In this document: positions 24,621 through 38,320 of the stretch, one piece after another
Layout: every line of letters starts with the position of its first letter
How positions within the stretch are numbered: position 1 is the stretch's first letter
Source of the DNA: Malurus cyaneus samueli
Taxonomy: Eukaryota; Chordata; Aves; Passeriformes; Maluridae
Reading direction: 5' to 3'
Length of the DNA stretch: 64,000 bases
Assembly: GCA_009741485.1 (NCBI GenBank)
Contig: CM019220.1
Span: 25,572,646 to 25,636,645 of the forward strand
The notes under the pieces: model-generated
What the model saw: the letters and a program-made list of their open reading frames with translations, nothing else
What the model was told of the DNA's origin: nothing
The model's database searches: none
Program-made: the position numbers and the translations under genes

Positions 24621-27600
24621 ATATTTAAAATATGTATTTGTGTGCTTGTTCTTTCATGTTTTGGGGATCTTTTAGTACGCTTTTTAATCTTCCAGAGGCA
24701 CGAAGTTTAAGACAGCTGAGCTTAGGGATTTATAGGCTGAAACTGCCTGATAAGGAAGCATATGGTTAAGACAGCTATAAAATCACTTATGTCCTGCCCC
24801 GCTGAAAAGGCAGGATAAATGTTATGGGACAGACCAAAAATGTGGCTTCACTGCCAGCACATCTCCAAAGGACAGCACAGATGCTCCCACTCCTTTGGCT
24901 ACCAGCACACCTCCACAGCACGAACACCACGGAAAAAAGCAGGGGCCAAACCCAACAAACACAGCAAAATTACTACAGGTTGAGGTGACACACCTCTGAA
25001 CTGCTCAAACTATTACACTTATTTACAATCCCTTAAAAACATTTTAGAAATAAAAGACATGAAAATCTACCAGTTTGCAACCTGTTGCACCAGGATACTA
25101 TCCAAGTATTTTATTTAACTGGTTTCCCTTTTCTCTCATTTCATCTCCACAATGGTCTCCCACAGACATAAAAAGAAGGCGATTGGTCCTGGAAGACTTT
25201 GTAAAATTGGTGAAGGCTGATAAGATACGTAGTGGTTGGAAAGAAAGATAGGTGAGACTGCGACCCCAGATCAGTTCTAGAAGATGCTGTTCTACAAATT
25301 TATCTGTCCAACAGCTAGCCTAATCCAACACAGCCTACAGATATCTCCATGCATTGGCTGGTTCCAGAAACTTCAAAGAAATGCACAAAAATGACATCAC
25401 TTGGAACTCTATGATTAATGAAGAGAACAGTTTGCTTCTGTCCCAGACAGTGAATTAGTCACACACACATTCATTCAACAAGGAACTTAGGGCTAGTCAA
25501 ATCTGCATTTAGTGGCACATCATGTACAAAATTTGTGTTCCTAAAAATCAGACATGAATAGGTGAATCAGAGCATAAATCTTACATGCCGACCACCAAAA
25601 AACATTCTTGTAACAACAAGGAAATTTTTACTTCAATACACTATCATTGGTTTTGACTCAAGAAGGGTAATTAATTCCCCAGCAATCACATATTACTGGT
25701 TTTCTTTTGTTAAAAGGGCTGTTTGTGTATGTTCTTAATAAAAGCATGCCCGTGCATCCATCACATTGAACAGCTGCAGGTAGGATTCAGATTTGCACCA
25801 CGTCTGTGCACTGACACACAGGGAAATTTTGATAGCAAAGTTTTTATGACCAAGTTGCCTTGAGTGGTTAACTAAAAACAAAAATAAAAGGAAGTGGCTT
25901 TATCATTTTTCATTTTCATTTTCAGTTTGTCCTACCTTTTTTTTTTTTTTTTTTTGATTGGATTAAGATTCCTTCCTCTAGCTCTGAACCGGAAGATTTG
26001 CATCAGTAGCTACTTACAAGAAAAAAAAAAAAACTAATCCTCTACCTGATACATATTGTACAACAAGAATAAGCAGTTCTGATTTGGGCTGAAAAAAGAT
26101 ATACAAGGCACCAACTTGGAGCACGACCAACCTCCCAAAAGCAGAGGGGTGTTTGTTTTCCCAGCCCTGGGAACTGAGGTGCCCCATCCGTTGCCGACAG
26201 CCCCGCTCCTTCTCGCTCTATTCCGAGCCAGCTGCTAATGAGGAAATCCATAACCTTTCTACAACAGATGCTGTGAAATATTCTTTCTTGATATGTAATG
26301 GTGTATTGATTTTTAATTTCAAAATATGCAAACATGACATTTGCAATAGTGACTCCACACAAACAAAAGCTGTATTTTTGGACTTTTCGATCTGTAACAC
26401 ATTTTGCAAGCATTTGCCATCAATAAGAACGCCAAAAAAAAAACCCCAACCTTCACCATGAGGGGCTCCTTGCCTGTAAAAACAGTACAGCTATGGATTT
26501 CACCCTGAATAAAACCTCTCATAAAAAGCTGATGTAAACAGCTGCATATAATGAACTTGTCAGACCTCAAGGTTAATTTAATGCCATGGTAATAGAGGAA
26601 TTTCCAATGGGGCAGTACCTCTACCTTGACTCTGCATTTCCTGTTTTAATCCTACAGCATTTCTCAGGCTCACAGCCTCCTTTATTGGGCGCATGTCCTT
26701 GTGTTTTCTTCCTTTGCAAGGGTAATGGTGACAATACCAAAACAGATTCATCATTTGCACAAATAAGATTTAAGAAAAATATGTTTTCCTTCTGTCAAAA
26801 TAATTCTTATTCCTGATTCATTGAAAAATTGGGAAAGTAAAAAATGTACATCCACCTTCTGGCATAGGTCCTTACAACTGGGGAGGAGGGAGACCAGAGT
26901 GGTCACTGCTGCCTCAGCAGCACATTTTCAATTTTTAAAAAAACAGCTGTGGCCACGCTGAGCAGAACAACCTGTGCTCACTGGGAAGGTGAATTGAAGG
27001 AAGCTTATGCGAGGGTCAGCTCGACCCAAACCAACCAACAGGTGAGGCAGAAATGGGTCACTTTTTCCATATTACGTAGAACTTCTATACTGCTGTCAGA
27101 CCACTGAGGAAATACACAGCCATCAATTCATTAGATGATACCAAGATTTCTAATGAACAATCATGATTAGCTGTCTCTGCCTGTTTTGGAGGGGCAAGTA
27201 CTGAAATTGCTTTTTGAGTTCCCTTACAATTTTTAATCACTAAGCCCCTCTTCTCTTCCTAACATACATATAAATTTTACCTATGATGGCAAAACCAGCT
27301 CTGTGCTATGGACAGATGGAGAAAATAATCACAGGGCACTTCTGCATCTGAGGCAAACCAGCGTGGCTTTCCTGACTTCAATGGAATGACATTGACTTAC
27401 ACCAGTTGGGACTCTGGACTTACATTTCGTTTTGAATTCGTTACTAATATACTTAAAATAACATCCTGGAATCAATGTCCTGTAATAAAATATCATCCCA
27501 AGAGTGTCAAGGAGAGGGAAACAAAATACATCTTGCATAGACTTTTGCCATGTTCATAATCATTATCTTAATTTTTAAGCAATTCAAAAGGAAAAAAAAA

Positions 27601-28427
27601 ATGCTGAATATTTCTTGGGATGCACCCTATAATCTTGCAACATATTTAGAATAGGAAATCAAAGCAGAGCTAAACTACCAATTGTGTCAGCAAAAACAGC
27701 CTTTCATGGCAAAATGACAATTTTCTGTCTTTGAAATCAGGCAAGAATGAAAAGTGGTTTGCTCTTTTATTGTGCAAACCAGCAAAAATACATTCCTCCC
27801 TGCAAGACTTTTTCCAAATTAAATATGTATTTTTTTTTTACTGTAAGCCTCTTTGAGATCAGTCATTTGGCAGCAAGAGATTTTAAAAAACCAGCATTTA
27901 ACTAGACAAAGCAAATAATCAAGCCATCAACATTTTGAGCAGCTACAGGTTTATCCAAATATTTAGCAGGTTTATTTTTACCTTCTTCTAAATGCTCTCC
28001 CTGTGTGCAATGTGGAGCCCATTGGTGTAAAATAGCACCAGACCTCAGCCCAGCTCACCTTTTGGGAAATCACTGTCTCTCACCACAAGGCCTTTCTGAA
28101 TGATGCAAATCAAAAGGCACCCATGGCACAAGCAATTTAAAAGGAGAAATGTGTTAGGTGACCTGGTAAATCTCAAATTCTAATCCCTGCCCCAAGCTCC
28201 TGTGTCATTTTGGTGCGCACCTTTAGGCTTTTGTGATTTAGCAGGAAATTGAGTTTTGTTTTTTCCTTCCCAAGATAATCTGAGTGATTCTGTATGAATG
28301 GAGGAGCCTTTCAACCCACACACTCCTCCACTGCTGGAAGAATCAAGCGCTTGTGGGCAAGGTCTGCTTTGCATCCCATCGCCCTCTTTAGCCACCAGAG
28401 GCTTTAGGCACATCCTAAATGCAAGGA
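24621..28427. other. Unique non-coding sequence with T19 and A13 tracts
   Basis: No gene is recognised. A run of 19 T (25937-25955) and a run of 13 A (26021-26033) lie on the same strand about 65 bases apart and could pair as an imperfect hairpin. An octamer-type ATGCAAAT lies at 28103-28110 without other supporting motifs nearby. Confidence 0.6.
25937..25955 (+). repeat. Poly(T) run, 19 bases
   Basis: Nineteen consecutive T. No retroelement body was recognised on the minus strand for which this would be the poly(A) tail. Confidence 0.9.
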
Positions 28428-28464
28428 ATTCACACCAGTTATTCACACCAGTTATTCACACCAG
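28428..28464 (+). repeat. 13-base tandem repeat, 2.8 copies
   Basis: ATTCACACCAGTT occurs at 28428-28440 and 28441-28453, followed by ATTCACACCAG at 28454-28464. The copies are identical, so the duplication is recent. Confidence 0.92.
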
Positions 28465-28760
28465 CACTGCATCAGGCTCCCGTAAGACCCAATCAGCACC
28501 ACCCCAACCCAAGTCATCAGTCTGTGACAACGCACAACCACCTGAAAAACCAAAATGACCTTACACTGCTAGCTGAGCATGAGAGGCCACAAACACTGGG
28601 GGGAACAAAGACCCCACTGTTAGCTTCTGCCCGAGGAATAAGAGGAAAAAGATTCAGTGAAAGTAAGATTAAAATTTTGCTGGCAGAGTTCCTACACGGA
28701 GCTCTGAGGGGCCAATTAAACGGCAGCAGTGAAAGAGGCAGTAAGTGTGGTGAGAGGTGT

Positions 28761-29170
28761 GATGGAAGGGGATGGATGGATGGGTGGATGGATGGATGGA
28801 TGGATGGAGGGATGGAGGGATGGAGGGATGAGGATGGAGGGATGGAGGGATGGAGGATGGAGGGATGGAGGAGGATGGAGGGATGGAGGATGGAGGATAG
28901 AGGATGGAGGATGGAGGTGGAGGATGGAGGATGGAGGATGGAGGGATGGATGGATGAAGGGTGGATGGATGAGGGTGGATGGGATGAAGGGTGGAGGATG
29001 AGGGTGGATGATGAAGGGTGGATGGATGGATGGAGAGGGATGGATGGAGGAGGGATGGGATGGAGGGGGATGGATGGAGGAGGGATGGATGGAGGAGGAT
29101 GGATGGAGGGGGATGGATGGAGGGGAGGGGATGGAGGGAGGGGGATGGAGGGAGGGAGGGACGGACGGGT
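28761..29170 (+). repeat. GGAT/GGA minisatellite, about 410 bases
   Basis: The tract begins as (GGAT)n, passes into interleaved GGATGGAG, GGATGGAGG and GATGAAGGGTG units, and ends G-rich with GGAGGGAGGG blocks. The plus strand is almost purely A, G and T. The tract has no stop codons in several frames, producing long artificial frames on both strands (plus: Met-Asp-Gly-Trp repeats; minus: His-Pro-Ser-Ile repeats). The final 60 bases contain several closely spaced runs of three to five G, a potential G-quadruplex. Copy number is likely variable and assembly length uncertain. Confidence 0.96.
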
Positions 29171-30299
29171 ATCCCTGCCTTGGAACAAGATACAAATCCA
29201 TTTAACAAAGCAGCAGTGGTGGAGGGATCTCCTGCACAGTTCACTAAGCAGATGGAAAGCAAAGCACTCGGCTATTCCCTTTGGATTTGAAGGGTTTTAA
29301 AGTACACCACAGTGCCACACTTTAGGAAATTGTGACCTCCTGAGCTTCATAGAGGGCTAGTGGATGTGCTGCCCCATGCTGGCACTGCTTCCACGACCAG
29401 TGTGCAATACAGGAAGGGAACAGTTTGGAACCTGGCTCTGCACAGGTTCCCCTAATTAAGGGCCAGGTAGGTCAGGCCCTAATAAAAGGAGATAAATTTC
29501 TGTGTGTGGCATTTACTCCTCTCCTCTGACACTACTTCAGTCACAATTGAGACTGGGAAGTATTACGAAGGTCCTGAGTGCACATTATGCTTGAACTGCT
29601 GGAAACTGTAGGGAACAGCAGTGTCACATTATTGCTTGGCATAGGCTCTGCTCGCAACATTTTCCTCACCCTCCCAACTGGGTGGGCACACAGGCTTTGT
29701 CTGTTCTGACAGCTGCACTTCAGATTCAAACATCAGAAATGCCAGAGTGGCAGATGACAGCAAAAAGAGAAAAGCAGTCTCAGGCTACTATATCATTAAA
29801 TTAATCCTGGATTTATTTTACTGCCTTGCTAAAACCTGTAACACTGGGGAGAAACAGAGTCGCATCCAGGAAAGAAATACCATTCCAAAACTGCACAAGT
29901 AAGTTTTAGAATAATTTGATATTTTTTGAAAAAAACACCCAAACTCTGCTGAGCATAAGTAAAAAAAAGGCTGGCAGACTGAGTACTGGTTTCTACTGGG
30001 AAAAAGCCCAAGGGAAAGATAAGCCAAATGAGGGGCAGGGAGAGCACTCTCCTCTCCACAAGCCTCTGGCTCGACTGTGATCTGCCTGTTCTCCCTGGGC
30101 AGCCCTGTACCCATTGCCCTCAACTCCAAATTTGCCCAATGTATCCAAACAGCTTTTCCCCCCTCTCCACAATGTACGTACGAAAACACAAATTACACAG
30201 CAAAAGGCAACTTCTGCTGCATCAGAGAGTATCGTGGAAATTAAACTCGCTCTGCTATGTTTGAGCCATCTTACTCAACAACAAATTATCCAAAAGTCC

Positions 30300-30540
30300 C
30301 TGTTCTGCTGAATACTTTGCATTTAAAGGGGAGATTTGCTTCTGATTGGATTATAACATTAGTGAAAATTCATGTGTATTAATGATAAAAATCCTTTATT
30401 ATGGGTAGAGATAAATGTATAGTCATGGGGCATATTAGTAACCAACTTTTAAATAGAGATTATTTCTCCAAATGAAAAGGCAGAAATAATCCTTTCTAAA
30501 CCCGCTTCATTTTTAATACTTGCTGCCAACAGCTAGATCT
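30300..30540. promoter_or_regulatory. Possible conserved regulatory element
   Basis: AT-rich unique sequence with several TAAT/ATTA cores and a TTAATGATAAAA motif around 30379-30390. It contains no simple repeat and no coding frame. Called only by texture. Confidence 0.18.
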
Positions 30541-33500
30541 TTCTTCCCTTCCTGATACGCCATAAAACCTTACAGCTTGTAATATCTCCTCTGTGCATGT
30601 ATCACATCACTTACTCAACAAAAAAACCCAAACTGTAAAACTGAAAATTGGACAAACACCTGTGAAAAAGTGGTGATCAGGGGAGGTTCCTGACATCTGA
30701 GAAGGACTGATGTTCTCCTCACCCCTGGGGAAGGGAGGGCATGGGGAGCACTGGGTGAGTCACTTGGCACCCCATACTCCTGACATCCATCTCCAAGCAG
30801 TGAAGGACCAGGAGGAAATTGCACCATTATCACGGCCATTCTCAACAACACAGGGGCCAGCTCTGAGCGTGTCCTTTGCAAATCAAGGCAGGTGACAACC
30901 CAAGGAGCAGCTGAAACCCAGCACTAGGGGGGTGCTGACAAACCTGCAGATGGATTCCAGCAGGAACCCAGCAAGGTCTGATGAGCCCAGGGCCATTTTC
31001 TAACACCATGCAGTGGTCAGTGGAGTAGTGGCCCACGGGAGGGCCAGAGGGCCACCAGAGGAACTGAGGTCTTTGGGGCTCTCTGTGCAGGTAGAGAGGA
31101 GGAAGCCAGCTGCCCACACCTGTCTTCCCAATAGGAAGAAGGGCCCCATCCCTGCACAGCAATGCCCCTTGAACCAGCCTAAATCACCCACTCTGGTGCT
31201 GGGGCTTCCCTGGAGCAGGAACCTGAGCTGGGTGATCTCCAAAGAGCCACTCTGGTGGTGCCTCTGTCCTCACCTAGTCCAAAAACAGGTAAAGGCTTTA
31301 AACAGCGTCTCTGCAAACTACATATCTCACTTACTCTAGGACTTAAGCTCTCTATCACAGCCAGGCAACAGAATGAATAAATTTGCCTTCTGTCAGGCAG
31401 TATCAAAGATATGAATAAAGCATTACAAGGCAATTCCAGGAACGCAGATCTTTGAACTGTGCTCGGCTTTACACCCCCAACCAGAGCAGCAGAGAGAAAA
31501 ATCCCTATTCAGCACACTGGGATCTTCTTTTGATGTTGACTAGAGAGGGAAGAGACCGTGCTCAAACCCTATGGATTATTGGTCAGTGTATAAAAAAAAT
31601 CCTTATGAAAGATGAGTCCTGCCTGGACTCACGCACGCTGGTGCAGCATAAATAGCAGTGAGATTTACAGCGAGGAGCCACTGTCCTTTGACAATGCCCT
31701 GTCTAAGCAAAAAACAAGTGAGATCCAGTGGCTCCCTGCCAGCCCACTCCAGATAAAGGCCATGCCACACCAGTCATGTTATTACACTGATGAACAGCTT
31801 ATATAAAAATAGGGAAAGCTGTCCATCACTTATTTCAATCTCATTCTAAAACTATTTACTCCTCCGAGCTTATTCTCTATTTCTTCCTGGCATTTCTTTC
31901 TTTTTCTTTCCCATCTCCTTTTTCTTTTAGCCAGCATTTCCAGAAATGGCTACTGACGCACAATCCTTGGGATCATACACATTAATGAGGCTGAAGATTT
32001 TGTTCACAATATGCTCAGGGGAGCTCCAAGGTGGGATCCCAAAGATTGCAGTCACCCCAAATCAAATGCTGCTTTTGAGCACACCAGTCTGACTGTTTCC
32101 TTCCACGTTTTGGAGCCTCATCTGCAAAAAGTTCATCTAAAGCACCAACTCCGTGTAACAGGATTGCTGGCAGATGAGTCAGCCTCAGATACTCGTTTCT
32201 TATTTAGACGAGGTTTTATTTGAGGTCTCAGTCCTGTAAGTTCCCAAAGCACGTGAGCAATGCCCTTGACTTCTGGGAGCTGCTCACATGTTTTAAGATG
32301 CACAAATGCCTCGGAGCTGGCAGAAGCCAGACGTGCACAGGCATAAAGCAAGCTTTTAAAAGTGGAGAAAAGGGTCCAGTTAATAAATCACTCGTTAACC
32401 GATCCTCCAGTTCCAAACTGGAGTGGAAACAACGCAGAACAAAGCATGCATTTGGAGTCCAGACCCCCAGCTCCTTCCCTTCCCAGGGAATTCCAAGGTG
32501 GCTGCATGAGGCTCCCAGCCCAATGCATGAGTGGGCACTTATGCCAAACAGGATCATACTTTAATTTTCTCAATTACCTCAATAACCAAAAGAACACATC
32601 TAGAGCTCTGCCATATTTCTGACAGTAAGTAATTCTTTCTCTGCAATAAATTCAGTTAGTTATTCTCCACAAAGGAATTGTTTTTAAGGATACCCTGTTA
32701 CATTTTTATGCTGTATTTGTGAGAGGGAAAGAACTTCTGACCTGGAATTGCACTCAGGGAAACATCTGTAGGCATCAAAGATAATATATTTTCTAATGTG
32801 AAGACATTGCATTTTAAATGTGACATTTTTAATGTTGTTAATTTAGCCACATCAGCATCACCATGGAGTGGACTCCCTCAGAATCGTTTGTGTTATTCAC
32901 ATATGCATGCAAGATATATATCTTTACATAAAGTCAGAGTTCTCCTTAGCTTGTTTTTTGCATTAAATGTTTACGTTCTCCTCTAATTTTCTTTTTATCA
33001 AAGCTGAAATTCCCATCAAGCACAGCATTTCTGGAGTTTGGGTTTTAGGAATGTGTAACATCACAACATCGATTTTGAAAGGAAATAAAACTGGAATTAG
33101 GGGAATCTGCAGATACTCAGCATCTGAATATTAGACCGGATGCTTCGGTATGACAAAGTCACAGCTTACACAATAATTTTGCGCAGTTGAAAAAAAGAGC
33201 TCTTGGAAATAAATTTAAGATACAAAAGCAGCCATTCTGGTTCACGGTTGCTTAAAGTTACAGAAACTTTTATCATTCCAGCACCCAAATCTTTCCTCAC
33301 ACAGCCAGGAGCTTTACTGAGCATGAAATGACCATGTCAGCACGGTTCCTGCAATGGCAGGATCAAAACCCAACCCTTCTGCTAGGAGACAGATTCCCCA
33401 GCATGCAGCAAAACCAACCATCTCTGGCGGTCAATATTTCTCCTAATCTCTTGATTTCCATCAGCATTCCTCCTAACATCCTACATTTCCAGGGACTACT

Positions 33501-35759
33501 TCTCTCATCAATAACAGCTCAGGCAGCCTCCCTCCTAAGGGAAATGGTCAACTCTGTTTTTAACGGCAGTTTTGACAGTCTGGAAGGTTTTCCTGAGGGA
33601 AGGGAGTGGTGGGAATAATGGCCCTACCAACACCCATGATCTAAAAATAAAAGCATACACCAGTGACTGGAGAAATAATAACAAAATGCTATTGAGATTA
33701 AAGCCATGAACTCTTCAAGCAGCTGATTTCCTGCCAGAAACCCCTGAAAGAGCACAGTGCAGCATTATCCAGCCCTTTGCTGAGCCTCTCAGCACAAGGG
33801 CAGCGCCCAGCAGAGCTCCCCACTACCTGCCAATTTTCATCCAATTCCTTTTGGGTCCAACCCCTGCAAAGAGCAAGGACTCACCCCCAAATTCTCTAGC
33901 CATGGTAGTTCATCTGACCAGATGGATTTAGCAGGCAAGACCCCACACTATCAATGATTACTAGCATCATTCTCCTGTGTCCCGTTTCTCAAGGCAGTAG
34001 TTTAAAGCAAAGCCCTTCTTTCGGTTCCCATTTCTTATCTCTCCCCTCTCCCTGCAGCCCTGATATCTATTTTGATGAAAGACAGAATATAGAATATATC
34101 TATGTCTTGCAGTAAAACCTTAGAATTTTCTTCCAAAACAATTTCCAAAACTTTTGGCTTGCTTTTAGCCATTTACTTCCTATTTGGATAAAAATCTGGG
34201 AGACGCCTATTTGGACATGAAATCAGGCTTTTGAAGAGAAGTAAACTAAAGGAATCAAAAGCAGCTCTGCCGTGTGATAAGTAGTGTTAATCCTTCACAG
34301 GGCACAGCAACACCTGTGCCCAAGGAGGGCCCATTTGTCACCCACCACACTGCAAAGGGACAAAGCACCCATAGCACAGGAGCATCAGGTGTAGCTGGAA
34401 AATAACATAAAGAAAGTTTCCTTCCACAGGACCACATTTTGTAAAGTTTTCTTCAACATGGCAATAAAAATATCCATTAAATATCAAAGGGGAAAATGCT
34501 TTGAAACACCTTTAATATTTTGGGTTTTTTTTGTTCTTTTTTTTTTTGTGCACTGTGGCACCTCCCTGGGAGGGTGGTAAGGATGATGAAACAACTGCCA
34601 AACTCTTCGTCCCCATCACCCCAAGGACCAAGAACTTTGCTCCTCTCATTCCTTCAATTAAATAAAATGCCACTTAAGGGTAATAACATCTAACTGGAGT
34701 GCAGGGTCTCAATGCCTGATTACCAAGTACAAAAACCTAATATTCAGCCTTAAATAGCCAACTTTCATTTGTGAAAAACATTGCCAACAATAACCAGATT
34801 GTTTTGTTTTTAGAGCAAGCATTCTTGGCAATTATTTGTGGTAATTGTGTCTCAAGCTGGTATGATTTTATAAACAGGGCGATCTCACACAGAGCTAGGA
34901 ATAACACCTTTTTTTAATATTCCTCATGTAAACAAAGTAAAGAATTACAAACAATCTCTGAGGGGTAAACTAAGCAAAGATAATAGAAAAATATTGGAAT
35001 GGCAAAATACCTGCATTTAAACAGAACACCTTTTTTTGGGAGCTACGCAAAAGGTTCCAGTTACAAATCCTAAATGCAGGGAAGTTTGTGGGGTGTGTGG
35101 GGTGGGGGTCAGGGCTTCTGTAAGAACTAAGCAATGGCACAGTTGCACAAAGTTTCCAAAAGGAAGTAAAGTGAATTTTCAGGCACAAAGACAGCGCAGA
35201 AGACCTTGTGTGTCAGTGGTACACTGCTCTACCCACACATTTGAAGGTCGAAACCACGGTGAGAGCCTGACACCCACCCCGCAGCAGCATGCAAGTCTCC
35301 CTTGCTTCTCATGCAGCCCCATTCCCTCTCGTGTTTTCATCTATCTGCTAAACATATGGGACAGCATCCAGCAAGTGTCCTATGCCATCTTCTGACAACA
35401 GGAGGAGCTGGGGCATCGCATCCTGTGGTTCCAGGGCCACTGACAAGGCAGGATGCAGCACTCAGATGGTTGTTCTGGCTGCTTGGAAATGGGGCTGGCA
35501 CCCGGGAGACTCTAGGTGTGCCTTGGCACCATGGTCATGGGACCTGGCATGGCCAACAAACCATCCAAGAGAGGGAGAGGAGCACAGACTGTGCCCCCAG
35601 CCCAGCTCAGACAAATACAGCCCACTTTGTATATGTTGCTGTACAACCTAACGAGCCGTCCTGCTTTGCTTCAACACCTATTTTCCATTTAGCTGCTTCA
35701 TAAAAATAAAGGAGGTGGCACTGCACATAAAGTCCTTTAGCTGCTCACCAAGTCCCCAG

Positions 35760-35880
35760 AGCAGCGGGTATTTTTCCATGCATCTTTAAAGTAACGTTAA
35801 TTACATTATACACGGCTGCGGATATACACAGGAGACAACAGTGTACCTTTTAATTAAGGATTACTATTGCTTCCACTGTC
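35760..35880. promoter_or_regulatory. Possible conserved regulatory element
   Basis: Contains AACGTTAATTACATTA: the AACGTT palindrome at 35793-35798 overlaps a TTAATTA homeodomain-type core at 35797-35803. A CpG-containing ACACGGCTGCGG follows. The block is short and has no coding frame. Confidence 0.2.
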
Positions 35881-37929
35881 TCTTACCCTCATTCTCATCA
35901 CAGGATGAGGGAGAAAGGGCCCCTCACAGTTTCTCAAGCCTGCCCTGCTGCCGTGCTGCAGCACATGAACCTCTGGGTCTAAGCTCATCCAGAAGCCTGA
36001 CCCTGCCTCACTCACACAGGTACTGACCTTCAACCTGCTCTTTTAAAAACTCTCAGATGAGAAAAAAACACAACATGCCATCTCAAAAATGCTTCCTGGG
36101 AATGGCTGGATGAAAGGGGGACAATATTTCACCCAATGCCCCTTATCTGTCAATGCTCATGGACTCTCACACTTTACCAGGTCCACAGTCAACATCCCCT
36201 CTGCCCTTTGCTGGGCTCATTCAGTGCCTGTAAATGACAAGCATTTTTACTTATCTGGCACTAAGCTGTAAGCACAACTTAAAAAGATGTTCAACACAAT
36301 CACTAAATACTATAAATCCCACAGTGAACATATGTAGTCGTACATAAATTATATGAGAGCATGGAAATGGATTTGTAAATGTACATACGCATAATAATTT
36401 TTTAAAGGGATTATTTCTGTAATTCCTTTATTGAACTGGAGAGTATCTCTTATCCATCATTTTTGCTTTAAATTTCTTAAACCAAATGCCTATAACAGAT
36501 ATAAGGATTGTTTATAAAGCCAAAATGAAGTAAATTTTGCTTAAAAAAATCAAAATACTTAAATCAGACCATTCCTTGCATGGGGGTCAAGCCACTCCTT
36601 AACTGTATTTCAACTTCTCCCCTCCACATGTTGCAGTGACATACAGAGCTACAAGAACAGCCCTTGTTTTAGTTCTTCCACACTGAGAAGCTTGAAAAAT
36701 CATACTCCATGTTATTTATTTGAAACAGTTTTAGTCTGAACTACAAACACAACAGGGTGTTGAGTCCAAGTTAAACATCCTATAAAAATGTTAAAAAACC
36801 TGCAAGAACAAAGAACCAAATGAAACTATCGCAATCATGCTTGAGATGAGCAGAATAAGCAATCTCCTTCCAGGTAAAACACTGCACACCCTCTTTTTCC
36901 ATGTGTATTTGTGCAGCCAGTTCAGGTCTGTCACTAAAAGCTCTGCAGACCAAGGCCGCAGGTACTGTGATGGTAGCAGGCACCAGTGAACGTGTTATGC
37001 TCAACAAACACAACTCCACATCTCTCCCAGGTCTAAGGGACTCAAGTTTTTTTAAAAAAACTTCTAAGCTGGCCCACCCTCACAGGACTCTGCCGGCGTA
37101 GAAGCGTGCACACACAATGGATAATTTCACTTAGGGTTAGCACACTCCAATTGAGTGTGTTTCTGCTCAGCAGAGAGATTCTCTGGCTGGCATTGTCACA
37201 GCACACTGCTCTTCAGCTGGGGGCAGTATATGGAAAACATGCATTATTGTTCAGTGTTCACCAGAAATGGTACAAGAAACTTAAGACCAGTAGAAACCCA
37301 TTTCGATTTTTATATTTCAACAGATAACGCTGGCTCATTTATCCTCCTCCCAATGAAAAGGGAATCAGGCTCACACGTAACTGAAGTGACAGAGCCTAAG
37401 GTAGCACATGGAGCAAGTGCAGCGGGATCTCAGTGACAGCAGGGAACCAGGCAAGGCAAGGTGCTGCAATGCAAACTGGTGCTCCAGCCTTCCCCCTCGC
37501 CTGCAATCTGCGTGCGTGGTTTGGGGGCAGCAGAGGCTCTTCCTGCAAGACAAATTCAGAGCTAAAAGGATATGGCAGCCCTCCACACTGTAGTCTGATT
37601 GCATTAGACTGAGCACAGCACAAGAAATAAATATTTAGACAGGGTAGATGGCACCCTGAACACATCCAAGTGTCAGCTCTGATCTCCGACGAGTGAAAAG
37701 CACCCTCCTCTTCCTGCGCTCACTGAAGCTCAGCACCTCTCCCTGCCTCATCCAGATGGTGCGCGGGCAGAGCCCCCTGCTCGTTCCTAGACAGCTGAAA
37801 ACCACAGCCAATCTGCCCTGTTATTTCTGTCTCCCTGCGCTGGCTCATCTATCACTGCCAGGGCATCGACTGCTCTACACGCTCCGTGCTGCTGCTGCTG
37901 TTTGCCATTAGGAAGGAGAGGGAAAATCT

Positions 37930-38320
37930 CCAAGCCCTACATTACAATTGAGCTTCGGCTGCACAGTAGGCAATTAAGAAATTTGGGAGCTTGCAACTTC
38001 CCAGGAGGTAGTGGACTTAATTAAAATTAAAGCAGTTCATTTGAAGAGGGTGGTGTGACCCTCTTTCTGCCAGACTTGGGGCCCATGGAAACCCCTCACT
38101 GGTAGCTGTGTTAGCTCTGAGTATTAGGATAAATGTTTTCATATGCAAATCGAGCAGCATTCCTCGAGCCCTGCCTACAGACTGGCTTTATTGCTTCTCC
38201 CACTCGTTGTGCCCAGCAAACAACAAAAGGCAACCTGTGTTTATAGGGCACTGGCCTGACATTGAAGTAATCTGTGCTCAAAATGCTCGGCTGTGCCAAA
38301 TGTCAGCAATGTGATGTGGG
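37930..38320. promoter_or_regulatory. Possible conserved regulatory element with octamer and TTAATTAA
   Basis: Carries the palindrome TTAATTAA at 38017-38024 followed by another ATTAAAG, and a perfect POU octamer ATGCAAAT at 38143-38150. The sequence is unique and non-coding. Octamer plus homeodomain motifs are common in neural and pituitary enhancers, but no tissue can be inferred here. Confidence 0.25.

Noticed and set aside
25937..26033. T19 and A13 runs about 65 bases apart, considered as transposon termini or a hairpin RNA
   Set aside because: The intervening sequence has no element-like features and the arms are simple homopolymers.
28419..29300. 293-codon plus-strand open frame, with 223-, 197- and 161-codon frames on the minus strand
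   Set aside because: These are produced by the stop-free minisatellite; the predicted proteins are pure repeat translation with no conserved domain.
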